Source: Dasypus novemcinctus (lineage: Eukaryota; Chordata; Mammalia; Cingulata; Dasypodidae). From it: 64,000 nt of DNA. Position 1 is the first letter of the stretch. Each line of letters starts with the position of its first letter. The stretch is from the NCBI RefSeq assembly GCF_030445035.2, contig NC_080683.1, positions 114,685,225-114,749,224 of the forward strand. Reading direction: 5' to 3'. Of the stretch, positions 35,100 to 47,759 are shown piece by piece. The notes beneath the pieces are model-generated. The model worked only from the letters and a program-made list of their open reading frames with translations, was not told where the DNA came from and did no database searches. Position numbers and translations under genes: made by a program.

Positions 35100-35900
35100 T
35101 CACATATTAATTTTGGACAATTTGGCTTTTTTGTCATAGTAAATCTTCCCCAAGAACATGGCATGCTTTTCCATTTGCTCAGATTACATTTTATGATCTT
35201 TAATAAGATATCGTAGTTATCTTCATATTGATCCTGTACTTCTTCTATGCCTTAACTTTATTCCTTAAATATTTTATGATTTGCATTATTATTATAACTG
35301 GAACCTTTTTCTAATTTCCAATTTTAGGTGGTTAGTGCTAAAACAGAAAAAATCAATTTCTGTATATTTATGTTGCTCCCTGTTTACCAAAATTTATCAT
35401 AATCTTTTCATTAATTCTCGAATTCTACTGCAGACTCTTGGGATTTCTAGATATACAATCATATTATTAATGAAAAGTTGTTTATCTCTTTTCCCTGTAC
35501 TTAAATCATTTTTAAAATTTTCTTACCTTACTGCAATAGTAGGCAACTGGTCTTTTTCTTGCTTTTAATGGAAACATCTTTATCATTTCAACACTTAGAA
35601 AAATTTTAGATTTTTAATAACCATCTTGATCATATATAAATAATTATCTTCTATCTTTTTTAAATTAGAATTTTTATTAGGGGGGAATGCTGAATTATAT
35701 CATATGTATCTGCATTATTATTTTATATCAAATAGATTTTATTTTAATTTGTTGATTTAATGAGTAGTTCTGGTAGATTGCTTGATATTGACTCATCCTT
35801 GCATTCCTGGAATGAACATTATTTGGTCTTTAGATACATTGCTAGATTATTTTGCTAATACTTTATTTAGATGTTTTGCACCTATATTGCTAAGATTAGC
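35100..35900 (-). mobile_element. Old L1 ORF2 fragment, antisense
   Basis: Plus-strand phrases TTCTAGATATACAATCATAT, CTTGCATTCCTGGAATGAAC, GCTTGATATTGACTCATCC and TTTGCTAATACTTTATTTAG are the reverse complement of the ORF2 reverse-transcriptase region. It is strongly diverged and interrupted, older than the plus-strand L1s. Confidence 0.75.
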
Positions 35901-35934
35901 CTACAACTGTTTTTTATTTATCTAATCTTACATT

Positions 35935-36075
35935 CTCTTTTTTACTCAAGAGAAAACTGGGGTTCGAAGAGTTAAAGTGACTTGTCCAAGATTGCACAAT
36001 AGCTTCTGGCAAAAGCTGAGTGTAGAACCTTGAACTTCTGTGCTGCTCAGTCAATTGGTCTACCTTCTCAGACAC
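35935..36075 (-). mobile_element. MIR SINE
   Basis: GAAAACTGGGGTTCGAAGAG, TTAAAGTGACTTGTCCAAG and TTGCACAATAGC are the reverse complement of the MIR core (the sense form reads ACCTTGGGCAAGTCAC). Confidence 0.8.
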
Positions 36076-39000
36076 AAGTCAGATCATTATTAATATAAAG
36101 CAAAATTAGCTTAGTTCTTTCATATAATCACAACTTTTGTTTTGATCCTTCAAAAGAAGGACTTATAAAACTGGAGGAGGAGACAATTCTAATTAAGTCT
36201 TGACTATCATAAATGGCTAGTTGTACAAAATTGTTCTAAGGTCTGTTGTGTACAGTTTATTGGATGAATGTAAAGCATTTATTATTAATTCTCATACAGG
36301 GAATTATTTTGTCCAAACTGACTATTCAGTATCCTTCCAAACTCATGGTACTCATCCAGACTTACAGTGGTAATACTTTAAATTCAGCATTTTCACCTCT
36401 TTCACAGATAGTCCATCAGTTTGTAATGCTCTTATAGTGTTTACATAAAAGTTAAATTGCATTCAACATTTTGAATTAGTGTGGTGAAACTAAGCCACTG
36501 AGTTCCTGAGTTATACAGTAGGGTAACATCCAAATCAAAATATTAATAGTAGGTGACAGGGGACACTATTAATAATTATGTTAGTACAAAAGACATAAAT
36601 TAGGGCTGCCCCTAGCAAACCATGACATATGATCACCTTACTGTTATGGGAAATGTTTATGTATTTTGGTTAATCAATTTAATTTTTATTATATCAAACT
36701 GTTTGGTATTTCTTTTTGACTTTTAACTCCTAAGGCAAATGGAGCATTGGGATTTCTCAACATGCTGATAAAATCTAAATATGAAGAATTACATTTAATG
36801 ATTCAAATTTGGTCACTACTACCACCGTGTAAACATTTTCTTTGGGATTTTATTGACTCCATAGATCACTTTTAGGAGACTTTTTATCTTAGCAATATAA
36901 AGTCTTCTAATCCATGAACACAGTATATCACTTCATTTGTGTAGGTCTTCTTTGGTTTCTCTCAATAATATTTTGTACCATCTTACACTTGTTTGTGCTA
37001 ATATAAAGACCTAGAATTGTTTTGCATATTGCAAAACAAATAAAAATAAACAATAATTATTTTTGTAGAAATGATGAGGTTAGCATTTTTCCCTGTATTT
37101 CCTTGTGCCACATTTTTTCTTGCATAAATTTACTATTGAATGCAATCTAAAATTATTCATTATATCACTATGCATCACATTAAATACATATTTTTATTGC
37201 TAGGTAGACTTTATGGCCCTTTGGAGAAAGACTGTAATGTTTTTCTGTCAGAAGTAAAGGAGCGTATGGTCAGATATTCTGCAAAGACATCAACAGCCTA
37301 CAGTGGTTAACTTCCTTAGGTTTGACATAGGAGAGGTAAGTTATAGCAGATTCTTGGAACAACTACTATCTGGGTGAACTAGCAGAGAGAGAAAAAAATG
37401 CAAAGGCATAAAAAATCTAAAAGAAATGAGCCATTTTTGTATCATCATTAACTGCGGAGAATAGAACTTATATGCTTATGAAGAACCATTTCAAACAACA
37501 AACAGATAAAGAAAAGGAGCCCGAAGCAGTGCCAGTTGCTTCAAATGGGAGCTGTGAGCTGCCCTTGCCGGGCTTGAGGAGAGCAGCCAGCATGCACTGG
37601 GGAAAAGAGGCTGATCTTTGTTCCCCCTATTTAAAAAAAAATCTATAATTACAATGATACCCCTTTTATTTTTATCTCTAGTTAATACTTTCTTTCTTAC
37701 TTGAAATGTTCTCATTCTGCTACACTGTTCTGAATTTCCACATTTGAAATCAGTTTCTCAGTAATGCTTAGAACATTTCCTCATCTTTTGCCATGAGCCA
37801 AAGAGTTCTTATAGGAATAAACTATAAATTAGCTCTAAGTACAGTCTTTAGTGATAAGTTACTTTTTCTTCTTAATGACAGACTGTAACATATTCTTGTG
37901 AGTGCTTAAAATGCTTGGAAATATTGGGCTAATACTAATGGTAACCCTTTAGCCTGATCACCAAGGATTCTGGCTTGGTTCCTCTCACCAAGGAAATCCA
38001 CAATGATCACTTTATTGAGTGGTGTAATACATGTGAGTAGTATGGCCAGCTAATTTCAATAAGCAGTATCGCTTAAAACGATTATTTCCTTAAGTGTATT
38101 GTAGGTTTTATTTCTAATCATCCATTCATTAGAAAAATCCCAAATAAATATTTACACTAATTTGGAGAAGAATGGCAATAAATAAATACTTAAAAAGCGG
38201 TTTCTGAAATTCAGCCTTGATTCTGCCTACTCAGGTGAGAATAGAATCATGTATGCTGCAAGTTTAAAGCCAGGTTTTCCAAGAAAAGATCAAAGTTAAT
38301 GGAAAATTTTATAAATTTAATGGAGGTTTTGTAATTATCAAAATAAATAGGAGTAAAATCACTGTTAACAATAGAGGCACCTTTTTTTTTTGAAGTGTCA
38401 CATACATTGGAAATATTTCACTAAGGAAACCCTAAGAAAGAACAAGAATCTAGGTGACTGACTTTGAGTTGTCAAAACAAAGATATTCAGGATACATAGG
38501 AGGTAAGGATGAGGATTACTGCTTGTTTCAAAACCTTCAACATTGGTATATGGCTTTGAGACAGTCTTGGAAATAAATCCCTTCTCCCCAAGCAGAAAAA
38601 TCAGGCTTTAAAATTACTTCCAATTAATTTAAGAATTGAATGAAATTGCCTTTGAATGTGAGATCCTAGGTGGATTTTTTTGGTAGATTAAACTATGTTA
38701 AAGAAATGCATTGATGTGCAGTCAGGTACTGAAAACAAAAGCAACAATGACAGGTTTTGTGTTTATTTAAATCTCTTGAATACCTACAAAAGTTAAGGTC
38801 TTGGCTTAGGCCTGGAGGTTGCTAACCAATTTCAGAAGATCCACTTTACTCTTCTCTGGGATCAGCCGGGGAGCAACTTGGCAGGGAGGCAGACGGCCCA
38901 GTGTGTGTTCTGATTGGACAGCCCCAACACATCAGTCTTTTTGCAGGAGTTATCCATGGCTATCAAAAGACAGATTAACTGATCAAGATCAGCAAGTGTT

Positions 39001-39585
39001 TCTGCTTGAACATGCATACCATAGAAACAGAAGTTCAACTGCTTTCACTTTGCTTACACATAAGTAGTGCTCTTACATATTTTCTATTTTTGTTTTACAT
39101 AGTACATGCCTCCAGATTGACTGGGCTCTAAATTTATTATGAATTTGTTAAAGTCTCTGAATTTTGTGTTTCTATATTACACACCTTTGTGTTTGTTATG
39201 ATAGGTTGTATTTAAAATCTCAATGATGATCATGGTATGTCACATTAGAGGCTCTGTTTAAAATATCCCATGAACAGAAACTCAGCAGATAAATTTTACT
39301 TGAACATTCCAGGCTCACAGAAGCCCCTTAGAGTTCTTTATATTTAAATGGTGTGTTAGAAAACCATGTGCTTATTTTAATTTAACTTTGACCACACACA
39401 TTTGGAAGAAAATACAGAAATAAAAAAATAATAACATCCTGATCTCCAATATTTTAATATTATTGCAGTTTCTTCATTGTTGAAACTAGAAAAAATTAGT
39501 CTGAGATTTGAAAAGAACAACCAAATAATTTATTACAAGTGCTTATTCACAATGGCTAGACTATGGCCAAAAAAAAAAATTAAAA
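36076..39585. other. Unassigned sequence, no gene seen
   Basis: About 3.5 kb with no repeat I recognise. The frames at 36246-36437, 37491-37715 and 38819-39067 show no domain. The lack of recognisable young repeats over this length stands out from the flanks. Confidence 0.5.
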
Positions 39586-41178
39586 TGATGCAATGGCCAG
39601 AATGGAATGAAGCTAAAAATCAATAACAGAGGGAGAAATGGAAAATTCACAAATATATGGAAATTAATCAATATACTCTTAAACAACCATTGGGTTAAAG
39701 AGAAAATCACAAGGGAAATTAGGAGATATCTTGAGGTCAATGAAAATGAAAATACAATGTATCAAAACATGGAATGCAGCAAAGGCAATGCTGAAAAGGA
39801 CATTTATAGCTCTAAATGCTCACATTAAAAAAGAAGAAAGACTTCAGTTTAGAGACCTAACCTCAAAACTAAAAGAACTAAACAAAGAAGAGCAAACTAA
39901 ACCCAAAGTGAGGGAACAAAGATTAGAGATAAAACAAAATAGAGAATAAAAAACAATAGGGAAAATCCACAATAAGAAAAAGTTGGTTCTTTGAAAAGAT
40001 CAATAAAATTGATAAGGCTTTAGCTGGACTGATGAAGAAAAAAAGAGAGAGGACATAAATAAGGAGGATCAGGGAAGAGGGCTTGGCCCAGTGGTTAGGG
40101 TGTCCGCCTACCACATGAGAGGTCCGCAGTTCAAACCCCGGGCCTCCTTGACCCGTATGGAGCTGGCCCATGTGCAGTGTTGATGTCCACAAGGAGTGCG
40201 CTGCCATGCAGGGGTGTCCACAGCATAGGGGAGCCCCACGCTCAAGAAGTGTGCCCTGTAAGGAGAGCCGCCCAGCACAAAAGGAAGTGCAGCCTGCCCA
40301 AGAATGGCGCCGTCCACACGGAGAGCTGACACAAGATGACGCAAAAAAAGAAATACAGATTCCCGTGCCGCTGACAACAACAGAAGCGGACAAAGAAGAC
40401 ACAGCAAATAGACACAGAGAACAGACAACTGGGGCAGGGGAGGGAAGGGGAGAGAAATAAATAAATAAATCTTTACAAATAAATAAATAAGGAGGATCAG
40501 AAATGAAAAGGGTGCATTACTACTGACCCCATAGAAATAAAAGGAATACAAGAGGATACGCTGAATAACTATATGCTAAAAAATTAGATAATCTAGATGA
40601 AATGAATGATTTCCTAGAAACACACAAACTACTCTGACTCAAGAAGAAATAGAAGAGAACAACAAACCTATTACTAGTAAAAAGATTGAATCAGTAATCA
40701 AAAGCCTCCCAACAAAGAAAAGCCCAGGACTAGATGTTGTCAAAGGGATTTTACCAAACATTCTAAGAAGAACTAACAACAATCCTGCACAAATTCTTCC
40801 AAAAATTGAAGAGAAGCAAAGAATACCTAATTCATTTTTCGAGGCCAACTTATCCTCATACTAAAGCCAGATAAAGATACCATAGGAAAAGAAAATTATA
40901 CATCAATATCTCTTATGAATATAGATGCAGAAATACTCAACAAAATACTAGTGAACCAAATCCAACAGCACATTAAAATAATTATATACCATGATTAAGT
41001 GGGACTTATTCCAGGTATGAAAAATGGCTGAACATAAGATAATCAATTAAAGTAATACACCATATTACCATATTAAACAAATGAAGGGGGGAGAACCCAC
41101 ACGATCATTTTAATTGATAAAGAAAAAGCATTTGACAAAATCTAGCATTGATCATTGGCAAAAAACACTTAGAAAACT
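39586..41178 (+). mobile_element. L1 ORF2 block (first part), interrupted by a SINE
   Basis: The L1 starts 5'-truncated at GGAATGAAGCTAAAAATC. It continues with CATTTATAGCTCTAAATGC, AGTTGGTTCTTTGAAAAG, CTCAAGAAGAAATAGAAG, CAAAGAAAAGCCCAGGAC and AAAAGCATTTGACAAAATC, the RT-domain region, then breaks off at AGAAAACTCC. The frames at 39607-39949 are partial ORF2 fragments. The 3' half of the same L1 resumes near 42136. Confidence 0.85.
40073..40482 (+). mobile_element. DAS-type SINE, full length
   Basis: The head is GGAAGAGGGCTTGGCCCAG, the box B is GGTCCGCAGTTCAAACCCCG and the tail is AAATAAATAAATC. A perfect 18-base duplication, ATAAATAAGGAGGATCAG, flanks it at 40055-40072 and 40483-40500. 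This is the longest perfect duplication I found around a SINE here, so the insertion is probably among the youngest. Confidence 0.97.
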
Positions 41179-41748
41179 CCCTTTTTATCTCCAGGTAACC
41201 TATCTTCCAGATTCTACCTCTGTGTCTGCTCAATAACCTTAGTTTATATAAAAAAGATCATACATTATTTGTCCTTTAGTGACTGGCTTACCTCACTCAA
41301 CATAAGGTCTTTGAGTTTCACTTATGTTGTTGCATGTGTCAATACAACATTCCTTCTTACAGCTGAGTTATATTCCATCATATGCATATACCCCATTTTA
41401 TTTTATCTATTTATCTATTGATGGTCACTTGGGTTGTTTCCAACTTTGGCAATTGTGAATAATGCCACCATGAGCATTGGTGTGCTTGTATCTTTTTGTA
41501 TCCCTGAATTCAATTCTTTTGCATATATTCCCAGTAGTTGGATTGCTGGATCATATGACAATTCTATACTTACCTTCCTGAGGAACTGCCAAACGATCCT
41601 CCCCAGTGGCTGCTCCGTTCTGCATTTCCACCAGCAGTGGGGAAGTGTTCCTATTCCTCCACATCCCCTCCAACACTTGTGGCTTTCTGTTTTGTTTTGT
41701 TTTGTTTTTACTAGCAGCCAGTCTAATAGGTATAAGATGACATCTCAT
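41179..41748 (-). mobile_element. Second L1 copy, ORF2 C-terminus/3'UTR, antisense
   Basis: Plus-strand text GGTTGTTTCCAACTTTGGC, GGATTGCTGGATCATATGAC and GAGGAACTGCCAAACGATCC is the reverse complement of the L1 ORF2 C-terminal region. It overlaps in content with the plus-strand L1 at 42136-42500, so it is a separate copy and not an inverted part of that one. Confidence 0.8.
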
Positions 41749-42135
41749 TAAACAAAGGAATTTATTTACTTATAGTTTGTGACTGGGAAAAGGTCCAAAT
41801 CAAGGCATCATCAGGGCAACTGTTCTGGGGCCGGCTGCTGGGATCCTTTGTCCTTGGTTCCTCTGTCACATGGCAACGTACATGGCAGCCTCTCCTGGCC
41901 TCTCTGTTCTCTTCTGGGTTCCATTGAATGTCAGCTTCTTGCTCCCATGGCTGATTCTCTCTGCTTCTAAAGGACTCCAGAAATAGAATGACGACCCATT
42001 ATGATTGAGGTGGGCCACACCCTTACACAAGTAACCTCACCAAAAGATTCTACTCATGATGGGTTCACACTTACAGGAATGGAGTAGATTGAAGAAAATG
42101 TTTTCTGGGGTACATATAGCTTCAAACCACCATAT
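41749..42135 (-). mobile_element. ERVL/MaLR-like LTR, antisense, end-truncated
   Basis: Read on the minus strand it begins TATGGTGGTTTGAAGC and contains GCCATGTGACAGAGGAACC, GATGCCTTGATTTGGACC and an AATAAATTCCTTTG polyadenylation region. The usual last 50 or so bases are absent at the junction with the antisense L1. It is related in layout to the LTRs at 4735 and 28091. Confidence 0.65.
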
Positions 42136-43470
42136 CTTAAGCCCCAGAAATCTCACTTCTAGATATACATACACGAGAATGGAAAAAAGGGGCTTAGATA
42201 GATATTTCCACAATAATGTTCATAGTGGCATTATTCACAATTGCCAAAAGATGGAAGCAACCCAAATGTTCATCAGCTGATGAATGGATAAACAAAAACG
42301 TAGCATGTACACACAGTGGAACATTAGTTGTCAAAAGGAATGAATTCTGATGTATATGACAACATGGATGAAACTTGAAGACATCATGTGGAGTGTAATA
42401 AGCCAGATGCAAAAGGACAAATATTTCTATGACATCAATGGCATGAAATAATTAGAATAAACAAACTCAGAGTCAGAATCTAGAATATAGGCTACAGGAG
42501 ATGAGGTAGGAGAACGGAGTAGGGAGTGAAGGCTTAAAATTTACAGTTTCTATTTGGGCTGATGGGAATGTTTTAGTAATAGATGGTGGTGATAGTAGCA
42601 CAACAGTGTAAATGTAATTAACAGCACTGAATTATATGTGTGAATGTGGTCAAAGAAAGAAAATTGAGGTTGTATATATGTTATTAGAATAAAAAAAATT
42701 TTTAATCCATGGAACCGCACAGCACAGCGAACTCTAACTTAAACTATGGACTATAGTTAATAATACAATGTTTTTGGTCTTTATTTATTGTTTTAATGTT
42801 ACATGAAAAAAATATGAGGTCCCCATATACCCCCACTCCCCTCCCCCACTCCTCCCCCCATAACAACAACCTCCTTAATCATCATGAGACATTCATTGCA
42901 TTTGGTGAATACATCTCTGAGCACTGCTGCACCTCATGGTCAATGGTCTACATCATAGCCCACACTCTCCCACAGTCCACCCAGTGGGCCATGGGAGGAC
43001 ATACAATGTCCAGTAACTGTCCCTGCAGCACCACCCAGGACAACTCCAATCCCCGAAAATGCCCCCATATCACATCTCTTCCTCCCACTCCCTGCCCCCA
43101 GCAGCCACCATGGCCACTTTCTCCACACCAATGCCACATTTTATTCGATTACTAAGCACAATAGTTCATGAATAGAATATCAGTAAGTCCACTCTAATCC
43201 ATACTCTATTCCTCCATCCTGTGGACCATAGAACGGCTGTGTCCACTCCACATCTATATCAAGAAGGGGCTTAGATTCCACATGGATGCTGGATGCAATT
43301 CTTCTGCTTTCAGTTGTAGACACATAATACAATTTTTAAAACATGCTGTCATCAATTATAACAAATGTACCACACCAATGCAAGGTGTTAATGATAGGGT
43401 GATATGTGGAAATCCTGTATTTTACCCATGTTCAGTAAACCCACAACATCTCTAATAAAAGACAAGGAAA
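42136..43470 (+). mobile_element. L1 ORF2 end and 3'UTR (second part), interrupted
   Basis: L1 resumes with CCAGAAATCTCACTTCTAG, CACAATTGCCAAAAGATGG and ATAAGCCAGATGCAAAAGG, then the 3'UTR (AACAGCACTGAATTATATG, GGACTATAGTTAATAATAC). The L1-tailed element at 42774-43323 splits it. The true 3' end CTCTAATAAAAGACAAGG lies near 43452-43470. Confidence 0.85.
42774..43323 (-). mobile_element. L1-tailed non-autonomous retrotransposon, antisense
   Basis: On the minus strand it ends with CCTCATATTTTTTTCATGTA and an AATAAATAAAGACC tail. Inside are TATGGGGGCATTTTCGGGG, GAGTTGTCCTGGGTGG and GGACATTGTATGTCC, homologous to the copy at 21652 but more GC-rich. The flanks ATAATACAATGTTT (42760-42773) and ATAATACAATTTT (43324-43336) are a target duplication within the L1 3'UTR. 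Confidence 0.85.
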
Positions 43471-43497
43471 AACAACATAACAAAGAAACCATAACAT

Positions 43498-43650
43498 TGT
43501 TTTAGCACAGAAGGAAGAGGGCAGGCTTTTGAGCTACACAGACAGAAATGCCAGGTTCGCCACTTTCTAGGTAAGTGCACTTTGTTTAACTGCGTATTGT
43601 GGCTAAACCTCGTCTCCTTATCTATAGCAGGATCTATGTCATGGGGAGGA
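43498..43650 (+). mobile_element. MIR SINE
   Basis: GCAGGCTTTTGAGCTACACAG, CCAGGTTCGCCACTTTC and CTCGTCTCCTTATCTATAGC follow the order of MIR features (box B region, CACTT core, CTCATCTGTAA-like end). Confidence 0.7.
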
Positions 43651-43859
43651 TTCCTGCCTGATGGCCTTACTCTTGGGGTCAACCATGACGCTTGTGGGTT
43701 CCGAGACCTGGTCTTCCATACGTGGGTGCTCCAGGGGTGAGCAGGGCCTCTTTCAACTCAGGAGTGGACAGTAGTTCATAACGGGAGCTGGGGCCCTAGG
43801 AGGACAGAGGAGAAAGACTTTGGGTGCTGTGGAGTGGCACGGTTATGAGATGGGGACAC

Positions 43860-44115
43860 AGAACTTTCTCTTCATTTGGGGGGCTGTGCACGAGGACAGC
43901 GATGGTCACGTGCACGCAGCTGGCCCTGGCTCGGCCTCCCCGCTGCAGCCCATTGGCCCCTGAGGGCCTGTGCCTCCTTGCCTGAGCTTTTCCCTCCCTG
44001 CGCAGGCAGCGGGGTCGTCCCTGCAAGCGCCCCAGCTGCCCCCTCCCAGGCTCCCGCCGGAGCAGCTCCGTCCCGCGTCCCTTGGCAGGTCTCCCTGCCA
44101 GTTCACCAGCCCAAA
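43860..44115. other. Short CpG-rich island
   Basis: I count 15 CG dinucleotides between about 43890 and 44076, in a window whose other unique DNA is AT-rich and CpG-poor. Overlapping open frames exist on both strands (43876-44250 plus, 43796-44128 minus), but both are proline/arginine/glycine-rich as GC-rich DNA gives by chance. A promoter-like or transposon-derived GC block are both possible. No gene is recognised beside it. Confidence 0.6.
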
Positions 44116-44759
44116 GAAGCACCTTCACTGCATGTCGTACTCAGGTTTTATTTCTCCACGCAAACTTTTCTGACCTTCCACGTACAGTCGCATCTAAAAC
44201 CCCATTTCTGCTCCTTTAAATACAGTGGTGAGCTGTTTTTATTTCCTTGAGAGAACTTGACCTCGGTGAACCACGTGGCGAAGAGACAAGACAGAACAGG
44301 AGTCACAATATGCATGGGAACAAACGTCCAGACATGAAGGCAGACGCTGTCACAACAGCTCCAGAGGCTGGCAGTTTCTAGGCCTCTAAAGTAGAAAGCT
44401 TTTTTTTTTTCTTGGTTTTTTTTTTTTTTTTTTAACTAGACAAACCACAGCTACTTGTGTGGTTGGTTGTAGTGAAAGGCCACGGTTCCTCTATCACATG
44501 ATCTCACCCAGCGCTGGAGTTCTTCCAGTGAGCAGGTGCTAACGGTCCCTGGAAACTGGCTTTCAAAAGAGACGCTGGAGGGGTCACAAAGACCCCCCAG
44601 CTGTCATCCCAGAGTGGCATGCTTTAGAAACGAAAAGATGCCCACGATTCCCAGGAAACTGCTATCAGACGCCAGAGGATATTCCAGGACGCAAGCAGAA
44701 TGCAATCCACCTGCAGTTTCTTTATTTGGGAACCTACTGTGTGCCATCCACTCTGCTGC
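44116..44759. other. Unassigned sequence next to the CpG-rich block
   Basis: This holds a split poly(T) tract at about 44400-44434 and no recognised repeat or exon. The 75-residue frame at 44536-44763 has no known domain. Confidence 0.4.
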
Positions 44760-45062
44760 CTGATCCCACCTCCCCGACTTTGTCTACGTAACTCCTTCTG
44801 TTCTTTGAAATCTCAGGGAACCATCACTTTCGTAGGAAAGTGTTTCCTTCTGTTCCTGACAAGGTGATGTCCTTTCACACACTTTGATAATGCTATGCAA
44901 CCCTCCTTACCACAGGTGAACTTGACATTGATTTATTTCATTCTTTGATTCATTCTTTCTCCTCCTCCAAGCTGTAAGCACCATGAGGACAGGGACTCTG
45001 CCTGGTCACCACTGTATCCACAGAGCCTACCAAACAGTATTTATTTTTGTTCATAAATGCAT
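44760..45062 (+). mobile_element. LINE2 (L2) 3' end fragment
   Basis: CTGTAAGCACCATGAGGACAG, GACTCTGCCTGGTCACC and ACTGTATCCACAGAGCC are standard L2 3'-end text in sense orientation, ending in TTTGTTCATAAATGC. Confidence 0.8.
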
Positions 45063-47334
45063 ATCTTTATGTGACCTGCGACCTTAGGCGTTTTTAAGGT
45101 AAGGCATGACTTGGGGAGAGACAAGGTGAATAACTACTAATTAAGGAATACAGTACCTTATTTCTTCCTTTGGGAGACACTGATTAGCTCAAGTGGTGGT
45201 AGGCTGGGAAGCTAACTCTCCAGAAGTAAATAAATAAATGAACATATTACCCCGATTTATACCATTTGCCAGTTTCCATGGTGTAAATAGTGCCACCAGG
45301 TCTAATTTCAAGCTATCAGTGAGAAGTCACTGAATCTGAATTGGGAAGAAATGCGTGCCGTCAGCTTTCATGAGCCATTCTGAGCCAACGCTAGCACACC
45401 TGCCTGACAACCATGAATATTCTTAAATATGGTGCTGCTGCTAGGGTTTATCATAACTGACGACACAAACCAGTTACAACACCTTTCATACCTTCAAAGT
45501 TTGAATGGGGACCCCTATGAAATGAAGTCACATACAAGTGATTCACCAGGAAAATCCAACATCATTGGGAATGGCCTATTGATGTTTTAATCTGCATAAG
45601 ACTGAGATTACAGGTAGGATACTGATAGATGGAATATGGATTCATATTTAAACTCTGGAGAAAAATATGATCTGAAAACATGGGTTTTCATTTTACAATC
45701 TTATTAATTTAATACAAGGACAATAATGTTTACTCTGTAAATTATTGCCTGGGCCTCAATGGATAACTAAAAATTCAGCTTAATAAGTAAACCCAAAATG
45801 AATTAAAGGACTTCAGATAGGGTTTTTTGCTTTAACTCTATTCCTGAAACTCTACCATTAGAAGTGCTATTCGTTGGTTTTTTAAATTCACTATAAAAGC
45901 AAGTATGCTCTAAAGACAGTTGGCACTTTAATAAGAACCAACAAACATAAACTAGGTTGGCTCCAGTAGATGGGAGCAGAGGTACTGGAAAGAGAATTGA
46001 AAGTCTGCATAAACAAGTTAGCTGTTCCATTTTTATTTTATTTTATTTTATTTATTTTGCAAACTCTAACCAGATACTTCTCTTTGGGCTTTTGTGTAAC
46101 CAATATTTTATCTTTCAGCCATGTATTCATGTAACATTTATTAAGCAATCACATTTATCTTAGTGAGATCCTCGACAGGAGCTGTGAATTTAGAGATAAA
46201 AGATAGTTTTAAATATTTGCAACCTTCAAAAAACTATGGCTAAAATTAACATTATTTTTTTCCTAAACAGAAAACATCAAAATCCAGTTTTCTCAATGAC
46301 TGCTTTTTTTTCACTCAAAAGCAGTGCCTATGGATGTTCCTGAAGATCTGTCAGTGACTTTGGTACATTCCACAGCCCTCATGCTAGCAAATTGTTTGGC
46401 ATTTGCAGAGTACCTGATTTTTGGATGCAGCCAATGTCATGTGGAGCCAAGTGTAGACTATAGAATGGTTGAATGTTAACCTGGGGGACGCTGTTGGGAG
46501 GAAATGAGTCCACCTCTTGGAAATGGGATGTATCCCTACTGGACTCACTCTAAGGATTAAATTCAATGTGCTGATGCACTCTGAAGCTTCTAGCGCAGTC
46601 TTTGGCACAGGTAGGTACTCAAAAGCTTTCATTTAATTGACTACAGATTTAAATAAATGAAATGAGAATTCAGTAAAAGGTCTTAAGGTTGAGAACAGTA
46701 TGCAATAGACACAAGACTGAAGCAGTAAATGGGGGCAGATGTGATAATAGAATCTTTGATGTTGGCAGAAAGGCAAACTGGAAAATATTCATCCTTCAGA
46801 AGTTCAAATCCACCCACACTGGAAATTGTCACAAATGTTCTTCTTGCTCAGGAATAAAATATACCCTGACTTGTATAGCCACCTTGTTCTTTTAATATTA
46901 TAATAGAAAGAGGTCAAGGGTCAAAGAAAGGAAAACTTATAATTCTAACAAAACCAGGCTAAAATATATTAAACCTGAACTGGGCCAAAAATGCTAAACT
47001 AATTCAGACACTGAAACAATGAGAAGCTATGTGGCTCAGATTTTGAGGAGTCTAGAAAAATATCACCATCTCTTTGATACCATCCCTTTGAAATATCTTA
47101 TAACCATTTTAGAAGACTGGGCAATTTCTCCTTCTTTCAGTTGCGTTGCTTGGCTTGTGATAAGAAAATCTGCATTTACATCAGTAACAAAATACAGCAT
47201 AATTGCATCTACATTGTGATAGCTTCCTTTCTAGTCCTGTAAACTATTGGTTGTTGCTTTGCAAGAAAACACGGCATTGTAGGCATTTCTCAAAAGGTAA
47301 ATTTTTGCAGATTGATGGTCCCCATAGCTGTCTG
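45063..47334. other. Unassigned sequence, no gene seen
   Basis: About 2.3 kb. A TTTTA pentamer run lies at about 46031-46055. The stretch 46380-46640 has MIR-like hints (CTTTGGCACAGGTAGGTACTC) that I could not confirm. No coding frame with a domain. Confidence 0.45.
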
Positions 47335-47759
47335 CCATGGACTATATTGTGTCTTCCCCCTCCCCCTGCCGCCCAAAAGCTCTGTTGAAGTTCTCATCCC
47401 CAGTAATTCTGAATGTGACCTTATTTGGAAATAGGATTTTTTGAAAATGTCTCTTAATCCAATATGACTGGTGTCCTTAGAAGAAGAGGAAATTTGGACA
47501 CAGACAGGCAGACGAGAGAGGGGAGAATAACAATGCAACAACTGAGGCAGAGAATGTCACGAATGGCCGCAAAGTACCACTAGAAGCCAGGAGTGGGGCA
47601 TGGACCAGGTTTGTCCGTACAGACTTCAGGGGGAGTGCAACCTTCTAATACCTTGATTTTGGACTTTTAGGCTCCAAGACTCTGAGACAATACATTTCTT
47701 TTGTTTTAAGGAACCCAGTTTGTGATACTTTGTTATGGCAGCCCTAGGAAACTAAGACA
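47335..47759 (+). mobile_element. MLT1-type LTR
   Basis: It runs from ACTATATTGTGTCTTCCCC through GAATGTGACCTTATTTGG, CCAATATGACTGGTGTCC, AGGAAATTTGGACACAGAC and ACCTTGATTTTGGACTTTTAG to ATGGCAGCCCTAGGAAACTA at the end. This is a nearly complete MaLR LTR in sense orientation. Confidence 0.85.

Noticed and set aside
43796-44250. Overlapping GC-rich frames on both strands as a gene
   Set aside because: The composition follows from GC-rich DNA, there is no domain or splice structure, and both strands are open equally. The CpG content is kept as a finding instead.
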